NCBI RefSeq assembly: GCF_018100985.1 | Contig: NZ_JAGJEI010000006.1 | Location: 62,001-126,000, forward strand | Direction: 5' to 3' | From: Pseudoalteromonas sp. MMG007 | GTDB taxonomy: Bacteria > Pseudomonadota > Gammaproteobacteria > Enterobacterales > Alteromonadaceae | Length of the DNA: 64,000 nt | Shown: positions 43,780 to 54,223 of the stretch, piece by piece | How positions within the stretch are numbered: position 1 is the stretch's first letter | How the letters are laid out: each line of letters opens with the position of its first letter | Notes under the pieces: model-generated | Told to the model about the DNA's origin: nothing | The model's database searches: none | The model's input: the letters and a program-made list of their open reading frames with translations, nothing else | Made by a program: the position numbers and the translations under genes

Positions 43780-46700
43780 TGAAAAATGCATTAGTCATTA
43801 TATTTTTTAGTAGCGTGTTGCTTTGTAATTACGCATACGCCGTACCGCCTAAAATAGAAGGGCGTTATATTGAATTACAGGATACATATACGTCGCCTAT
43901 TTGGACAAAAATAAATTTTCAGCAACAATATATAACGCCTCCAGCCGTGTTTATGCTCTCAACAAATCAAGGCGGAAACCCTGCAATAATAAGGATACGC
44001 AATATAACCACAACCGGCTTTGAGGCATTACCGCTTGAGCCCTCAGGCGAAGATGGCGGACACGTTAGTATGGGCGCTCATTACTTAGCTGTTGAATACG
44101 GTGTGCATGAATTTCCCGATGGAACAGTTATGGAAGTCGGGAGTACCGATTTGCAGCTAGAGCTACAATATGGTTCTAAATCAGGTTTTTCACCGATCAC
44201 ACCTAAAAGTTATAAGTCGTTAGTTTTCGCAGAGCCCTTTTCTCAAAGGCCAAACTTTTTTCATTCTTTGCAAACGCTTAATAGTATTGATGGCAATCCT
44301 CCCTCTGAGGCATTAATACCATTTTTAACTGTAGCGGTAGAAAGTGGTTCGTTATCAACTAGTGCTGTAAATATAGCGCTTGAGGCATCTGAAACTGCTT
44401 TGGGTGTTATTCAAAGTGAAACCGTTGCTTATATGGCTGTAGAACCTGGAAGTAATCGTACTTTTAGCGACGATAATGGTGTAGAGGTTTCATGGGAGAC
44501 ATTTTTTACTGGCTTTGAGGTTGATGGATGGAGTAATGGGTGTAATTACTTTAATTTTACGAACGACTTTGCTGTAGCTCCTTTGGTAGTGGCGAGTAAA
44601 AATTCACGTTTGGAAGAGGACGGGGGTTGGCTGAGAAGTTGTAACCTCAGAACAGACCGATTGGGGTTGGTGGTAGATGAGGACCGTAACGCAGATAACG
44701 AACGAAATCATGTTGAAGAAGAAGCATCAGTTCTCGCGATGACCAGTACCTTTGTGTTTAATGGTGATATTTTAGATTGCGAGACCTTATTTCCCGGCGC
44801 TATATCTACTTACAATAATGGTGAAGTACAGCTTGTTCAGGGGGTTGAAATAACAGATGGTAATGCACAATTTGTAACCACGACAAATTTAATTTCTACA
44901 GCATTAACGAACCCCCCTTTGTGTAACGGGCAAGGCTGTGTTGCAAGTGGCTATAATTCATTAGAGCCAAATCAAGCTGCACAGGTACCGACAGTTACAA
45001 ACGATGGTAGCTCAACAGGTCCTATTCCTAATTCGCTTGCAGGGGATTATTTTTACGATGAGCTGCAGCTAAGTATGCTTGAAACACAATATAAAGTAAC
45101 AGCACCCACACGGATTTTTTTAAAAGACACAACATCTCTTGTATCTACTTCATTTTTAAATATTGGTAAAACTAATATAGAAGTGGCACCGGGGGCATAC
45201 TTAGCAATTTATGTTGATGGTGCAGTGGCCATTGCCGCAGATGCGAATATCTCAGCATATATTGTCGCAACAGGTGAAGTAAGAATAGCGCAAAATGTTA
45301 CATATAAAGGGTCTATTACTTCTGCAACACAAGTCATTACAGAAGGAAGTTCAACATTTGATGCACTAACAGTCCCTGAAAGTATCCCTGGGTTTTGTGG
45401 TATTTATAAGCCGGTAACTTTAGATCATTATCGTTTATCAATAAGTGATAACAAGGGGTTAACGTGTGAAGCAAAAGAAATGACGCTTACGGCCTGTGCA
45501 AACGATGCGTGTGATCTATTGTTTGACGAACCGTCTAGTTTTAATTTATCGCCAGATAATAGCGCTCAACAGAGCTGGGTTACAGGAGAAGATATTAGTT
45601 TTACCGGCTCTACAGTGGTCGAGTTTGCAAAGCGCACAACTGGTAGTGTCACTTTTGGCTATAACACCGCAGACCCTTCAGCACCGCTTCGCTGTTATAT
45701 TGCAGGTAATAATGTGGGGCTCAGTGGCTGTAAAGTGACGTTTTCAGATGCGGGGTTTATTTTTAATAATGAAACCGATGGCAACACAACTATACCTACT
45801 CAGTTATCAGCTAAACCTTCAAACATAGGTTTTAACGCTAAAGCGCTCTCAATCCAGGCAGTTAAAACAAATACTACTACCGGCGTATGCGAAGCTGCTT
45901 TTCCTGCAGGTGGTGATGTAAACTTAGATTTAGCCTATACCTGCAGTGCAGGGGCGAGCTGTACTGACCCTGTTGTACTAAGCAATAACAATAATGACTA
46001 TAGTGTTGAGCAGGCGCACCAAACTTTTACTATAAATTTTGATAATGATTCTAAAGCGCCCATTATTATTAATTATCCTGATGCAGGTAAACTCAGCCTA
46101 AATGTAAAAACCAATCTCATATTAGATCCCGTAACTAATCTGTCGGTTAATTTAACAGGTAGCTCGAATGAGTATGTTATTAAACCATTTGGGCTCGCAA
46201 TGAGCGTTGAAAATGATGGTTACGCAGCAGACTCTAATGGTAGTTTGTTTAGACTAACCGGTGAAGCATTTAACTTAAAGATGAATGCTGTGCAATGGCT
46301 TGCAGGGCAAGATAGTAATAATGATGGTAATCCTGATAATTACAGCAACATTAGCAATAACCCCATTGCTAAACACTTTATTGCAGAGCAACCGTTAGTA
46401 GCGGCTACAATTAAAGCCCCTGTATCAGGTGTGTCAGGTACGCTTGAAGCTGTGATTACTGCTGCTTTTAGTGATACAGGAAGCTTAAGCGAATCTATAT
46501 CGCAGTATAATTACGACCAAGTAGGCATTGTTGATTTAACCGCAGGGCTGCAAGATGCAGATTACTTTGGCGCTGGTGATGTAAAGGGAGAGCTTTATAA
46601 CGTCGGCCGTTTTGCACCTTCGCAGTTTCAAATATTGGGCATACAAGCTGCTGCACAATGTACACGTTATGGCAGTAATTTAACTTACCTTGAGCAACCA

Positions 46701-47516
46701 TTTGAGCTTGGCTTTACAGTACAAGCACAAAACCAGAACAGTCAGTTAATGGCAAACTACCGTGATGGGTTTGATAAATCTTTAGTATTTATTAACGCTG
46801 AAAATAACGAAGCCGGTAATTATATACCCGCAACAAGTTTTACCAGCCGACTTGTAAACCTCGGTAATAACAGCTGGGGAGATATAAGCGATGGTCAATG
46901 GCAAATGAGCCAAATTAATACCACGCTTAAAAGGTTAGGTGTAGATCAGCCTGATGGTCCTTTTTCTATGGTTAGTTTAATGGCAACCCTAAATAACATT
47001 GAAGGCGCAACACTTGTAGGTGCAAACGATAAACCTAATACCCAAACAACATGCTCAGGTGGCTGCAATAGCGTAAGGTTAAACTCTGTACCCATAGAGT
47101 TTAAGTTTGGACGTTTAGTGCTTGGCAATAATTCAGGTTCTGACTTAGACCCTTTACTTGTTCCTATGCAGGCTCAACATTACAACGGTAGTGGTTTTGT
47201 TAATAATGCAGAAGATAATTGCAGCGTGTTTGAGCATACTCAAATTACACAAGTAGCGCCTTCGAGCCCTATATTAAACTATGAGTATGCAGCAGGAGTA
47301 TCTGGGCAATTAGAGTCGGGCAACTACCCTACAAATAATGGTATTTATACCCAAACCAATGGGTCAGGTGAATTTACATTAGAATATAATACTAATGACT
47401 GGCTAAAATGGGACTGGCAAGGCGATGGCACACAGCTTAATCCTCATGCTATTTTACAATTTGGCCGCTTTAGAGGAAATGATCGGGTTATTTACTGGCG
47501 TGAAACACGCGAATAG
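43776..47516 (+). CDS. mshQ: MshQ, large secreted MSHA-associated protein
   Basis: A 1246-residue exported protein with a signal peptide (about 1-22, ending NYAYA). The N-terminal region (about 25-90: IWTKINFQQQYITPPAVFML, then RIRNITTTGFEALPL) resembles an H-type lectin fold. A repetitive beta stretch near 440-520 follows (IEVAPGAYLAIYVDGAVAIA). The C-terminal half fits the DUF6701 region of MshQ proteins and ends near VIYWRETRE. It is thought to be a surface-exposed or pilus-tip component; its function is unproven. It overlaps mshP by 4 bp. Confidence 0.88.
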   Translation: MMKNALVIIFFSSVLLCNYAYAVPPKIEGRYIELQDTYTSPIWTKINFQQQYITPPAVFMLSTNQGGNPAIIRIRNITTTGFEALPLEPSGEDGGHVSMGAHYLAVEYGVHEFPDGTVMEVGSTDLQLELQYGSKSGFSPITPKSYKSLVFAEPFSQRPNFFHSLQTLNSIDGNPPSEALIPFLTVAVESGSLSTSAVNIALEASETALGVIQSETVAYMAVEPGSNRTFSDDNGVEVSWETFFTGFEVDGWSNGCNYFNFTNDFAVAPLVVASKNSRLEEDGGWLRSCNLRTDRLGLVVDEDRNADNERNHVEEEASVLAMTSTFVFNGDILDCETLFPGAISTYNNGEVQLVQGVEITDGNAQFVTTTNLISTALTNPPLCNGQGCVASGYNSLEPNQAAQVPTVTNDGSSTGPIPNSLAGDYFYDELQLSMLETQYKVTAPTRIFLKDTTSLVSTSFLNIGKTNIEVAPGAYLAIYVDGAVAIAADANISAYIVATGEVRIAQNVTYKGSITSATQVITEGSSTFDALTVPESIPGFCGIYKPVTLDHYRLSISDNKGLTCEAKEMTLTACANDACDLLFDEPSSFNLSPDNSAQQSWVTGEDISFTGSTVVEFAKRTTGSVTFGYNTADPSAPLRCYIAGNNVGLSGCKVTFSDAGFIFNNETDGNTTIPTQLSAKPSNIGFNAKALSIQAVKTNTTTGVCEAAFPAGGDVNLDLAYTCSAGASCTDPVVLSNNNNDYSVEQAHQTFTINFDNDSKAPIIINYPDAGKLSLNVKTNLILDPVTNLSVNLTGSSNEYVIKPFGLAMSVENDGYAADSNGSLFRLTGEAFNLKMNAVQWLAGQDSNNDGNPDNYSNISNNPIAKHFIAEQPLVAATIKAPVSGVSGTLEAVITAAFSDTGSLSESISQYNYDQVGIVDLTAGLQDADYFGAGDVKGELYNVGRFAPSQFQILGIQAAAQCTRYGSNLTYLEQPFELGFTVQAQNQNSQLMANYRDGFDKSLVFINAENNEAGNYIPATSFTSRLVNLGNNSWGDISDGQWQMSQINTTLKRLGVDQPDGPFSMVSLMATLNNIEGATLVGANDKPNTQTTCSGGCNSVRLNSVPIEFKFGRLVLGNNSGSDLDPLLVPMQAQHYNGSGFVNNAEDNCSVFEHTQITQVAPSSPILNYEYAAGVSGQLESGNYPTNNGIYTQTNGSGEFTLEYNTNDWLKWDWQGDGTQLNPHAILQFGRFRGNDRVIYWRETRE

Positions 47517-47637
47517 TTGTAAACTAAGATAATAATTGAACAAAGCTTGTGTTTTGTGCTGCAAGTACATAGCATAAGGCTTTAATTATAAAAAATAATA
47601 ACGACCAAATAATTGCCGCTTTTTGGGACTGGAATAT

Positions 47638-49686
47638 ATGCGAATTACTCCTTTATCTCTGTTAATTTCAGCTAGTTTGTTAGCTACTAGTGCATTTGCA
47701 CAAGACACAGCAACAGTAACTGGAATTGAGTCAGAGATTAGTGTTAAACAAACAGAATACGATAACTCGACAAGAATACTTAAAAAACATCTTAAAGAAG
47801 AAAGTCAGTTACAAAATCAATTAGAGCTACTTCGCTCTCGTTCCACAGAGCTAGATAAAGAAAAAAACCAAGCGCTCGATGCGATGAACGAAATGTACCG
47901 TCGTTTGATTGACGATCCAACTATTGATATTAGTGCAGCGCAGTCGCGCTATCAAAAAGCTGTGGTTGATCATAAGCAAAATAAAGATGATATTTCTATG
48001 CAGTTGGCGGCAATTGCATCCCACCGTAAAGACATTGAACAAATTCGTGTAGCGAAGCATACGCTGTTAAATACTTTAGAGAGCTTAAAAGAGCAGTTAA
48101 CTACAGCTCGTGTAGAGCGCTTACGTAACGAGTTTACGCGCGAAGGTACACTTGAAGTTAACCACACTATTAACTGTAAGCGTACAGAAACGCTTGCGGC
48201 ATGTGAGCAGCGCGGCCAACAAATGGGCCTCCAAAAAGCGACTAAACGCTTTGTCGATCAAATATTTGCAAATTTAACAGAAGAACGCATTGTTGAGCCA
48301 AAACGCAATTTAGCGGGCGCTCAAGTACAAATTCTAAGTAGCCACGTAGTAAATAGTGCCTTTAGCGGACAAGGTAATTACAACGTTAATTTAAGCGTTA
48401 CTATGCGCGGCGAAGTAAACAGCAGCCGTTTATGTAGTTTATTAAGTATTGATAATCGTTATTGCTCAGAGTATGGCACGCCACTCACTGCAACTTATCA
48501 ACCAGCCTACGGCACAACATTTACTGATAGTCAGTTAACATTCAGTAATACCAAGGATAATGCCAGCACTGTTTCGGTTTCTCGTTTAAAAAAACAACCC
48601 GTGCGCGATTATTCGGTTAAATCGGCAGCTGTTAAAAGAGATTACCCTACAATAGTTAATAAAAAGCAGGGTCAAACAGTAGAGCTAACATTACGCTCTA
48701 ATGTATACGATGATGAAGTATTTATTGACGGCGTTAGCTTTGGTTCAACACGTTTAATTACACGTTTACCGCGTGGAGTACACAATGTTGAAGTGCGAAA
48801 GTTAGGTTATAAGCCATTTCAAGCTCGTGTTGATTTGAATAAAGCACAGACTATTCATGCAAAGTTAGTAAAAAAGCCTGAGTCGATTGCTGCACCGACC
48901 TACACCCGTGAGCAACCAGAAATAAAAACTCGTCAGGTTAGTGAAAACGTTAATGTACTCAATACAAACGTAGAAACTCCGGTTGTTGTTATTCCTGCAG
49001 GTAAATTTAAAATGGGCGACATAAATGGCAACGGTTTAGCCAATGAGCGTCCAGTAATTGAAAAAGTGATAGCGAACTCTTTTGCTATGCAAAGCAAAGA
49101 AGTAACCGTGGGAGACTACGAAAAATTTGTAGCAAACACGGGCTATAAAACGCAAGCAGAGCAAAACAAAGGGTGTGCATATTATTTAAATGGTGAACCA
49201 GTATGGGAAGCTAATTTAAATTGGCGCAATCCCGGTTTTGAGCAGGGCAGTGACTTTCCGGCTGTGTGTTTAACGTATAACGATGCTAAAGCTTACGCTG
49301 AGTGGTTATCAGGTCAAACAGGTCAACAATTTCGTTTACCAAACGAAGTTGAATGGGAGTATGCCGCCCGCGCAGGAACCGAAACAGAATACCCTTGGGG
49401 TAACGAAATTGGTAAAAACTTAGCAAACTGTGGTTGGTGTGGTAGCGAGTGGTCAAACAGACGCACTGCACCGGTAGGGTCTTTTTCTCCTAATGCATTT
49501 GGATTATACGATACCGTAGGCAATGCATGGGAATGGACCAGCAAAGAATCTGGTAAGTCAGATGTGGCGGTTAGAGGCGGAGCGTGGAATTTTGCACCAA
49601 GTCTTGCACGTGCATCTACGCGCTTAATTTTAGCGCCTGACTTTAGATCTAACTACATTGGTTTTCGCTTAGTTCGCGAACGATAA
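47638..49686 (+). CDS. Secreted coiled-coil / PEGA / SUMF1-fold protein
   Basis: A 682-residue exported protein with a signal peptide (ending TSAFA, about 22). A long coiled coil spans about 30-155. A middle domain has the cysteines of NCKRTETLAACEQRG. A PEGA domain follows (DDEVFIDGVSFGSTRL, LPRGVHNVEVRKLGYKPF). The C-terminal domain (about 445-680) is the formylglycine-generating-enzyme/SUMF1 fold: PAGKFKMGD, SKEVTVGDYEKF, FRLPNEVEWEYAARAG, YDTVGNAWEWT, RGGAWN and IGFRLVRE. It lacks the catalytic cysteine pair near the end, so it is probably a binding protein. ATG 47638 was preferred over 47623. Confidence 0.8.
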   Translation: MRITPLSLLISASLLATSAFAQDTATVTGIESEISVKQTEYDNSTRILKKHLKEESQLQNQLELLRSRSTELDKEKNQALDAMNEMYRRLIDDPTIDISAAQSRYQKAVVDHKQNKDDISMQLAAIASHRKDIEQIRVAKHTLLNTLESLKEQLTTARVERLRNEFTREGTLEVNHTINCKRTETLAACEQRGQQMGLQKATKRFVDQIFANLTEERIVEPKRNLAGAQVQILSSHVVNSAFSGQGNYNVNLSVTMRGEVNSSRLCSLLSIDNRYCSEYGTPLTATYQPAYGTTFTDSQLTFSNTKDNASTVSVSRLKKQPVRDYSVKSAAVKRDYPTIVNKKQGQTVELTLRSNVYDDEVFIDGVSFGSTRLITRLPRGVHNVEVRKLGYKPFQARVDLNKAQTIHAKLVKKPESIAAPTYTREQPEIKTRQVSENVNVLNTNVETPVVVIPAGKFKMGDINGNGLANERPVIEKVIANSFAMQSKEVTVGDYEKFVANTGYKTQAEQNKGCAYYLNGEPVWEANLNWRNPGFEQGSDFPAVCLTYNDAKAYAEWLSGQTGQQFRLPNEVEWEYAARAGTETEYPWGNEIGKNLANCGWCGSEWSNRRTAPVGSFSPNAFGLYDTVGNAWEWTSKESGKSDVAVRGGAWNFAPSLARASTRLILAPDFRSNYIGFRLVRER

Positions 49687-49694
49687 AAACTCAA

Positions 49695-49720
49695 TAAGGA
49701 AGCTTTGCTTCCTTTTTTCC
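49695..49720 (+). terminator. Intrinsic terminator before mreB
   Basis: AAGGAAGC / GCTTCCTT stem with a TTT loop and following T-run. It ends transcription from the SUMF1-fold gene and possibly from the msh operon. Confidence 0.85.
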
Positions 49721-49789
49721 GAAAATTTAAAAAGGCAGCTGCGCTTTATATTGCTCATCTATTCAAGCATGTTAAAGTGAGGCAGCTAA

Positions 49790-50865
<1,076 letters not shown>

Positions 50866-50866
<1 letters not shown>

Positions 50867-51708
50867 TGAAATTAATGTTTGGACGCACAGTCTCTTTGCA
50901 ACTGCGACTTTTTGTCGCAGTGCTTTTGAGTATCGTACTCATAGTAGGAGACAGATACACGCAAGGCGGTACGATTGTACGTACTACTCTTAACACGCTT
51001 GTAAGCCCTCTAATTTACGTTGCTAATTTACCTTACGAATTATTTAGCTTAGGTGCTAAAAGTTTGCACACTCGCGAGCAACTCCTTACTGAAAATGAAG
51101 CGCTGAAAAAAAAGCAAATGCTTCAAAGCGAACAATTGCAGCAGTACCAATTTTTAGCGAGAGAGAATCAAAAGCTACGCGCTTTGTTAGGCTCATCGGC
51201 TAAGCAATCTAATCGCAAAATTATTGCTCAGGTGCTCTCTGTACACTCTAACCCTTACAGTCACCAGGTCGTTATTAATCGGGGTACTACTGATGGGCTT
51301 AGTGAAGGGCAAGCTGTAATTGATGAAATGGGTGTAGTGGGGCAGCTTACTAAGGTGGGTTCTACTACATCGCGCGTTTTGCTGATGACCGATACAACGC
51401 ATGCAACGCCTGTACGCATATTACGAAACGATGTACGTACCGTGGTTGAAGGTATTGGTAAAATTAACGTTGTTAAGCTTTCTCACGTGCCACATAGCTT
51501 AGATGTACGAATTGGTGATGTACTTGTTACATCCGGCTTAGGCGGGACCTTCCCAGAGGGTTACCCTGTAGCAGTCGTCACAGAGATAAACCGTGATGAA
51601 GGGCGCCCATTTGCACAAGTATTTGCAGAGCCTATAGCGCAGCTAGACCGTATTCGATTACTTGTTATTTTATGGCGTAATCAACAGGAGCAAACCAACG
51701 ATGATTGA
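50866..51708 (+). CDS. mreC: Rod-shape protein MreC
   Basis: A bitopic membrane protein whose periplasmic domain activates the elongation synthases. It has a helix at about 10-27, a coiled coil at about 70-112 (LLTENEALKKKQMLQSEQLQ) and the beta-barrel pair with VVINRGTTDGLSEGQAVIDE and GDVLVTSGLGGTFPEGYPVA. The length of 280 is somewhat short compared with E. coli (367), mainly at the C-terminal tail. Confidence 0.96.
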
Positions 51709-52180
51709 CCGCTATTCATTGTTAATTGCACTGAGCATCTTTTTTGCTTTAATAATGGCATTAATGCCACTGCCGTTTTCATTTGAACCGTTTAGACCCG
51801 ACTGGGTTTTACTTGTACTTATGTATTGGTCTCTGGCCGTCCCGCACAGATTAAATATTGGCGCGGCTTGGGTTGTTGGCTTACTCATAGATTTAGCGTC
51901 TGGTTCTCCGCTTGGCGTAAATTCGCTAACATTTTCTATATGTATATTTGTTACTGCAAGTAACTTTCAAAAAATTCGTAACTTCTCGCTTTGGCAACAA
52001 AGTTTACTGATTGGTTTATTTTTAACGCTGTATCACTTAATGCAGTTTTGGCTAAATCACTTTTTGTTAGGGGTTTATTTTAATCCTCAGTATTTATGGC
52101 CAGTAGCAACCGGTATGGTGAGCTGGTTTTGGGTGTTTTTACTACTTCGTAAATACCGTAGACACTTTAGGATCAGGTAA
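51701..52180 (+). CDS. mreD: Rod-shape protein MreD
   Basis: A small inner-membrane protein of about five helices and 159 residues, part of the elongasome. PFRPDWVLLVLMYWSLAVPHR and LIDLASGSPLGVNSL are typical. ATG 51701, with CAGGAG at 51685-51690, was chosen over 51662; this gives an 8-bp overlap with mreC. Confidence 0.94.
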   Translation: MIDRYSLLIALSIFFALIMALMPLPFSFEPFRPDWVLLVLMYWSLAVPHRLNIGAAWVVGLLIDLASGSPLGVNSLTFSICIFVTASNFQKIRNFSLWQQSLLIGLFLTLYHLMQFWLNHFLLGVYFNPQYLWPVATGMVSWFWVFLLLRKYRRHFRIR

Positions 52181-52749
52181 TGACTTGTGCAGTATATTTG
52201 GCATCAGCCTCCCCACGCCGTAAAGAGTTATTGAGTCAGCTAGGCATCGAATTTACACAATTTAGTGTTGATGCCGATGAAAGCCCACTACCAAATGAAC
52301 AACCTAGCGCCCTTGTTGAACGCTTAGCACGATTAAAAGCGCAAAGTGGTGTTGCGCTTGGTTATACAGACCGTCCAGTACTCGGCAGTGATACCGTCGT
52401 TGTTATCGATAACGAGTCACTTGGTAAACCTCGAGATAAAAACGATTTTACAGCCACCCTAAAACGCCTATCAGGTAACACACACCAAGTCTTAACTGCC
52501 ATCGCATTTGCCAATAAAACTGACGTAGTGAGCTGCGTAGTCAGTACCGATGTAACCTTTAAAACATTAACTGATAAAGAGATAAATGACTATTGGGAGT
52601 CAAAAGAGCCACTTGATAAAGCCGGTGGCTATGGCATCCAAGGGTTGGGTGGTCGCTTTGTAACTCACATTGCAGGTAGCTATTTTGCCGTTGTAGGCTT
52701 ACCTTTATACGAGACCGAACAATTATTACAAGCATTCTTAAGAAGGTAG
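52180..52749 (+). CDS. maf: Maf-family nucleoside triphosphate pyrophosphatase
   Basis: It hydrolyses dTTP/UTP and modified pyrimidine triphosphates, a house-cleaning activity (YhdE type). LASASPRRKELLSQLGI is the N-terminal phosphate-binding motif, VLGSDTVVVID the catalytic Asp region and DKAGGYGIQGLGG the C-terminal motif. The 189-residue length is normal. The mreD-maf-rng order matches E. coli yhdE. It overlaps mreD by 1 bp. Confidence 0.94.
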   Translation: MTCAVYLASASPRRKELLSQLGIEFTQFSVDADESPLPNEQPSALVERLARLKAQSGVALGYTDRPVLGSDTVVVIDNESLGKPRDKNDFTATLKRLSGNTHQVLTAIAFANKTDVVSCVVSTDVTFKTLTDKEINDYWESKEPLDKAGGYGIQGLGGRFVTHIAGSYFAVVGLPLYETEQLLQAFLRR

Positions 52750-52750
52750 C

Positions 52751-54223
52751 ATGAGTACAGAATTACTAATAAATGTCACGCCAAGTGAAAGCCGTGTTGC
52801 CCTGATCGAAAATGGTGTACTTCAAGAAATTCAATTAGAGCGAATTGGAAACCTCGGCATTGTAGGCAATATTTACCTAGGAAAAATTAGCCGTGTTTTA
52901 CCTGGTATGCAAGCTGCGTTTGTAGATATAGGCCTAGATAAAGCGGCTTTTTTACACGCATCTGATATTGTAAACAGCGCCTCAATTGTTGAAGGTGTTG
53001 ACGACGAGCCTATTAAAAAAGTACAAGATATTCGCGAGCTTGTCCGCCAAGGGCAATACATTATGGTGCAAGTGGTTAAAGACCCATTAGGTACTAAAGG
53101 TGCAAGGCTTACTACCGATATCACTATCCCATCTCGCTACTTGGTATTTATGCCTGATGCTACCCATGTAGGTGTTAGTCAGCGTATAGAAACAGAAGAA
53201 GAGCGCTCACGCCTTAAAAAAATAGTGGCTGAGTATGGCGACGATAATGGTAGCTTCATTGTGCGTACTGCAGCTGAGGGTGCAAGTGAAGAAGAGCTAC
53301 GTCACGACGCTGGTTTCTTAAGAAAGCTTTGGGAGAGAATTACTTCTCGCAGACAAAAAACCAGTAAAGCCAGTATTTTGCATGAAGATTTAACGCTCGC
53401 TTTTAGAACCCTACGTGACTACGTAGGTGAGGACATGGAGCGTATTAGAGTCGACTCAAAGCTAACTTATGAAGAGCTAAAGTTATTTACAGAAGAGTTT
53501 GTACCGCTGCTTTCTCAAGTTTTAGAGTACTACCCGGGTGAGCGACCTATTTTTGACTTGTTTGATGTTGAAACAGAAATTCAAAAAGCACTACACCGTA
53601 AGGTAACGCTCAAATCGGGTGGTTATATTATTATTGACCAAACCGAAGCAATGACCACGGTGGATGTAAATACAGGCGCATTTGTAGGCCATCGTAATTT
53701 AGAAGAGACTATCTTTAATACTAATGTAGAGGCAACGTCTGCAATAGCGCGTCAGCTTAGGCTGCGTAATTTAGGCGGTATTATTATAATCGACTTTATT
53801 GATATGGTAAGTGAAGATCATAAACGCCGTGTATTGCACTCTCTTGAGTCAGCACTTGCTAAAGATCGTACTAAAACTAATATTAATGGTCTTTCTGCGC
53901 TTGGCCTCGTTGAAATGACACGTAAACGAACGCGTGAAAGCTTAGAACATGTTTTATGTGATGTTTGCCCTGCGTGTTCAGGACGCGGCTCACAAAAAAC
54001 AGTAGAGACTGTTTGCTACGAAATTTTACGTGAAATAGTACGTGTAAACCGAGCATACGCTGCGGATAAGTTTATGGTTTACGCAGCGCCAGCAGTCAGT
54101 GAGGCATTACTTAATGATGAATATCATAACCTAGCTGAACTTGAACTATTTATAGGTAAGCAAGTCAACATTCAAACAGAGAGCTTATACAGCCAAGAGC
54201 AGTTTGATGTGGTAATGATGTAA
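52751..54223 (+). CDS. rng: Ribonuclease G
   Basis: An endoribonuclease that trims the 5' end of 16S rRNA and decays some mRNAs. It opens MSTELLINVTPSESRVALIE, then an S1 domain (NIYLGKISRVLPGMQAAFVD). The catalytic metal is held by Asp305 in TTVDVNTGAFVG and Asp348 in IIIIDFIDM. The zinc link is CPAC at 406-409. The 490 residues match E. coli RNase G, without the long C-terminal scaffold of RNase E. It starts 1 nt after maf. Confidence 0.97.
   Translation: MSTELLINVTPSESRVALIENGVLQEIQLERIGNLGIVGNIYLGKISRVLPGMQAAFVDIGLDKAAFLHASDIVNSASIVEGVDDEPIKKVQDIRELVRQGQYIMVQVVKDPLGTKGARLTTDITIPSRYLVFMPDATHVGVSQRIETEEERSRLKKIVAEYGDDNGSFIVRTAAEGASEEELRHDAGFLRKLWERITSRRQKTSKASILHEDLTLAFRTLRDYVGEDMERIRVDSKLTYEELKLFTEEFVPLLSQVLEYYPGERPIFDLFDVETEIQKALHRKVTLKSGGYIIIDQTEAMTTVDVNTGAFVGHRNLEETIFNTNVEATSAIARQLRLRNLGGIIIIDFIDMVSEDHKRRVLHSLESALAKDRTKTNINGLSALGLVEMTRKRTRESLEHVLCDVCPACSGRGSQKTVETVCYEILREIVRVNRAYAADKFMVYAAPAVSEALLNDEYHNLAELELFIGKQVNIQTESLYSQEQFDVVMM

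Noticed and set aside
47638-49686. Formylglycine-generating enzyme (sulfatase activator)
   Set aside because: The catalytic cysteine pair near the C-terminus is missing and no sulfatase gene is nearby.
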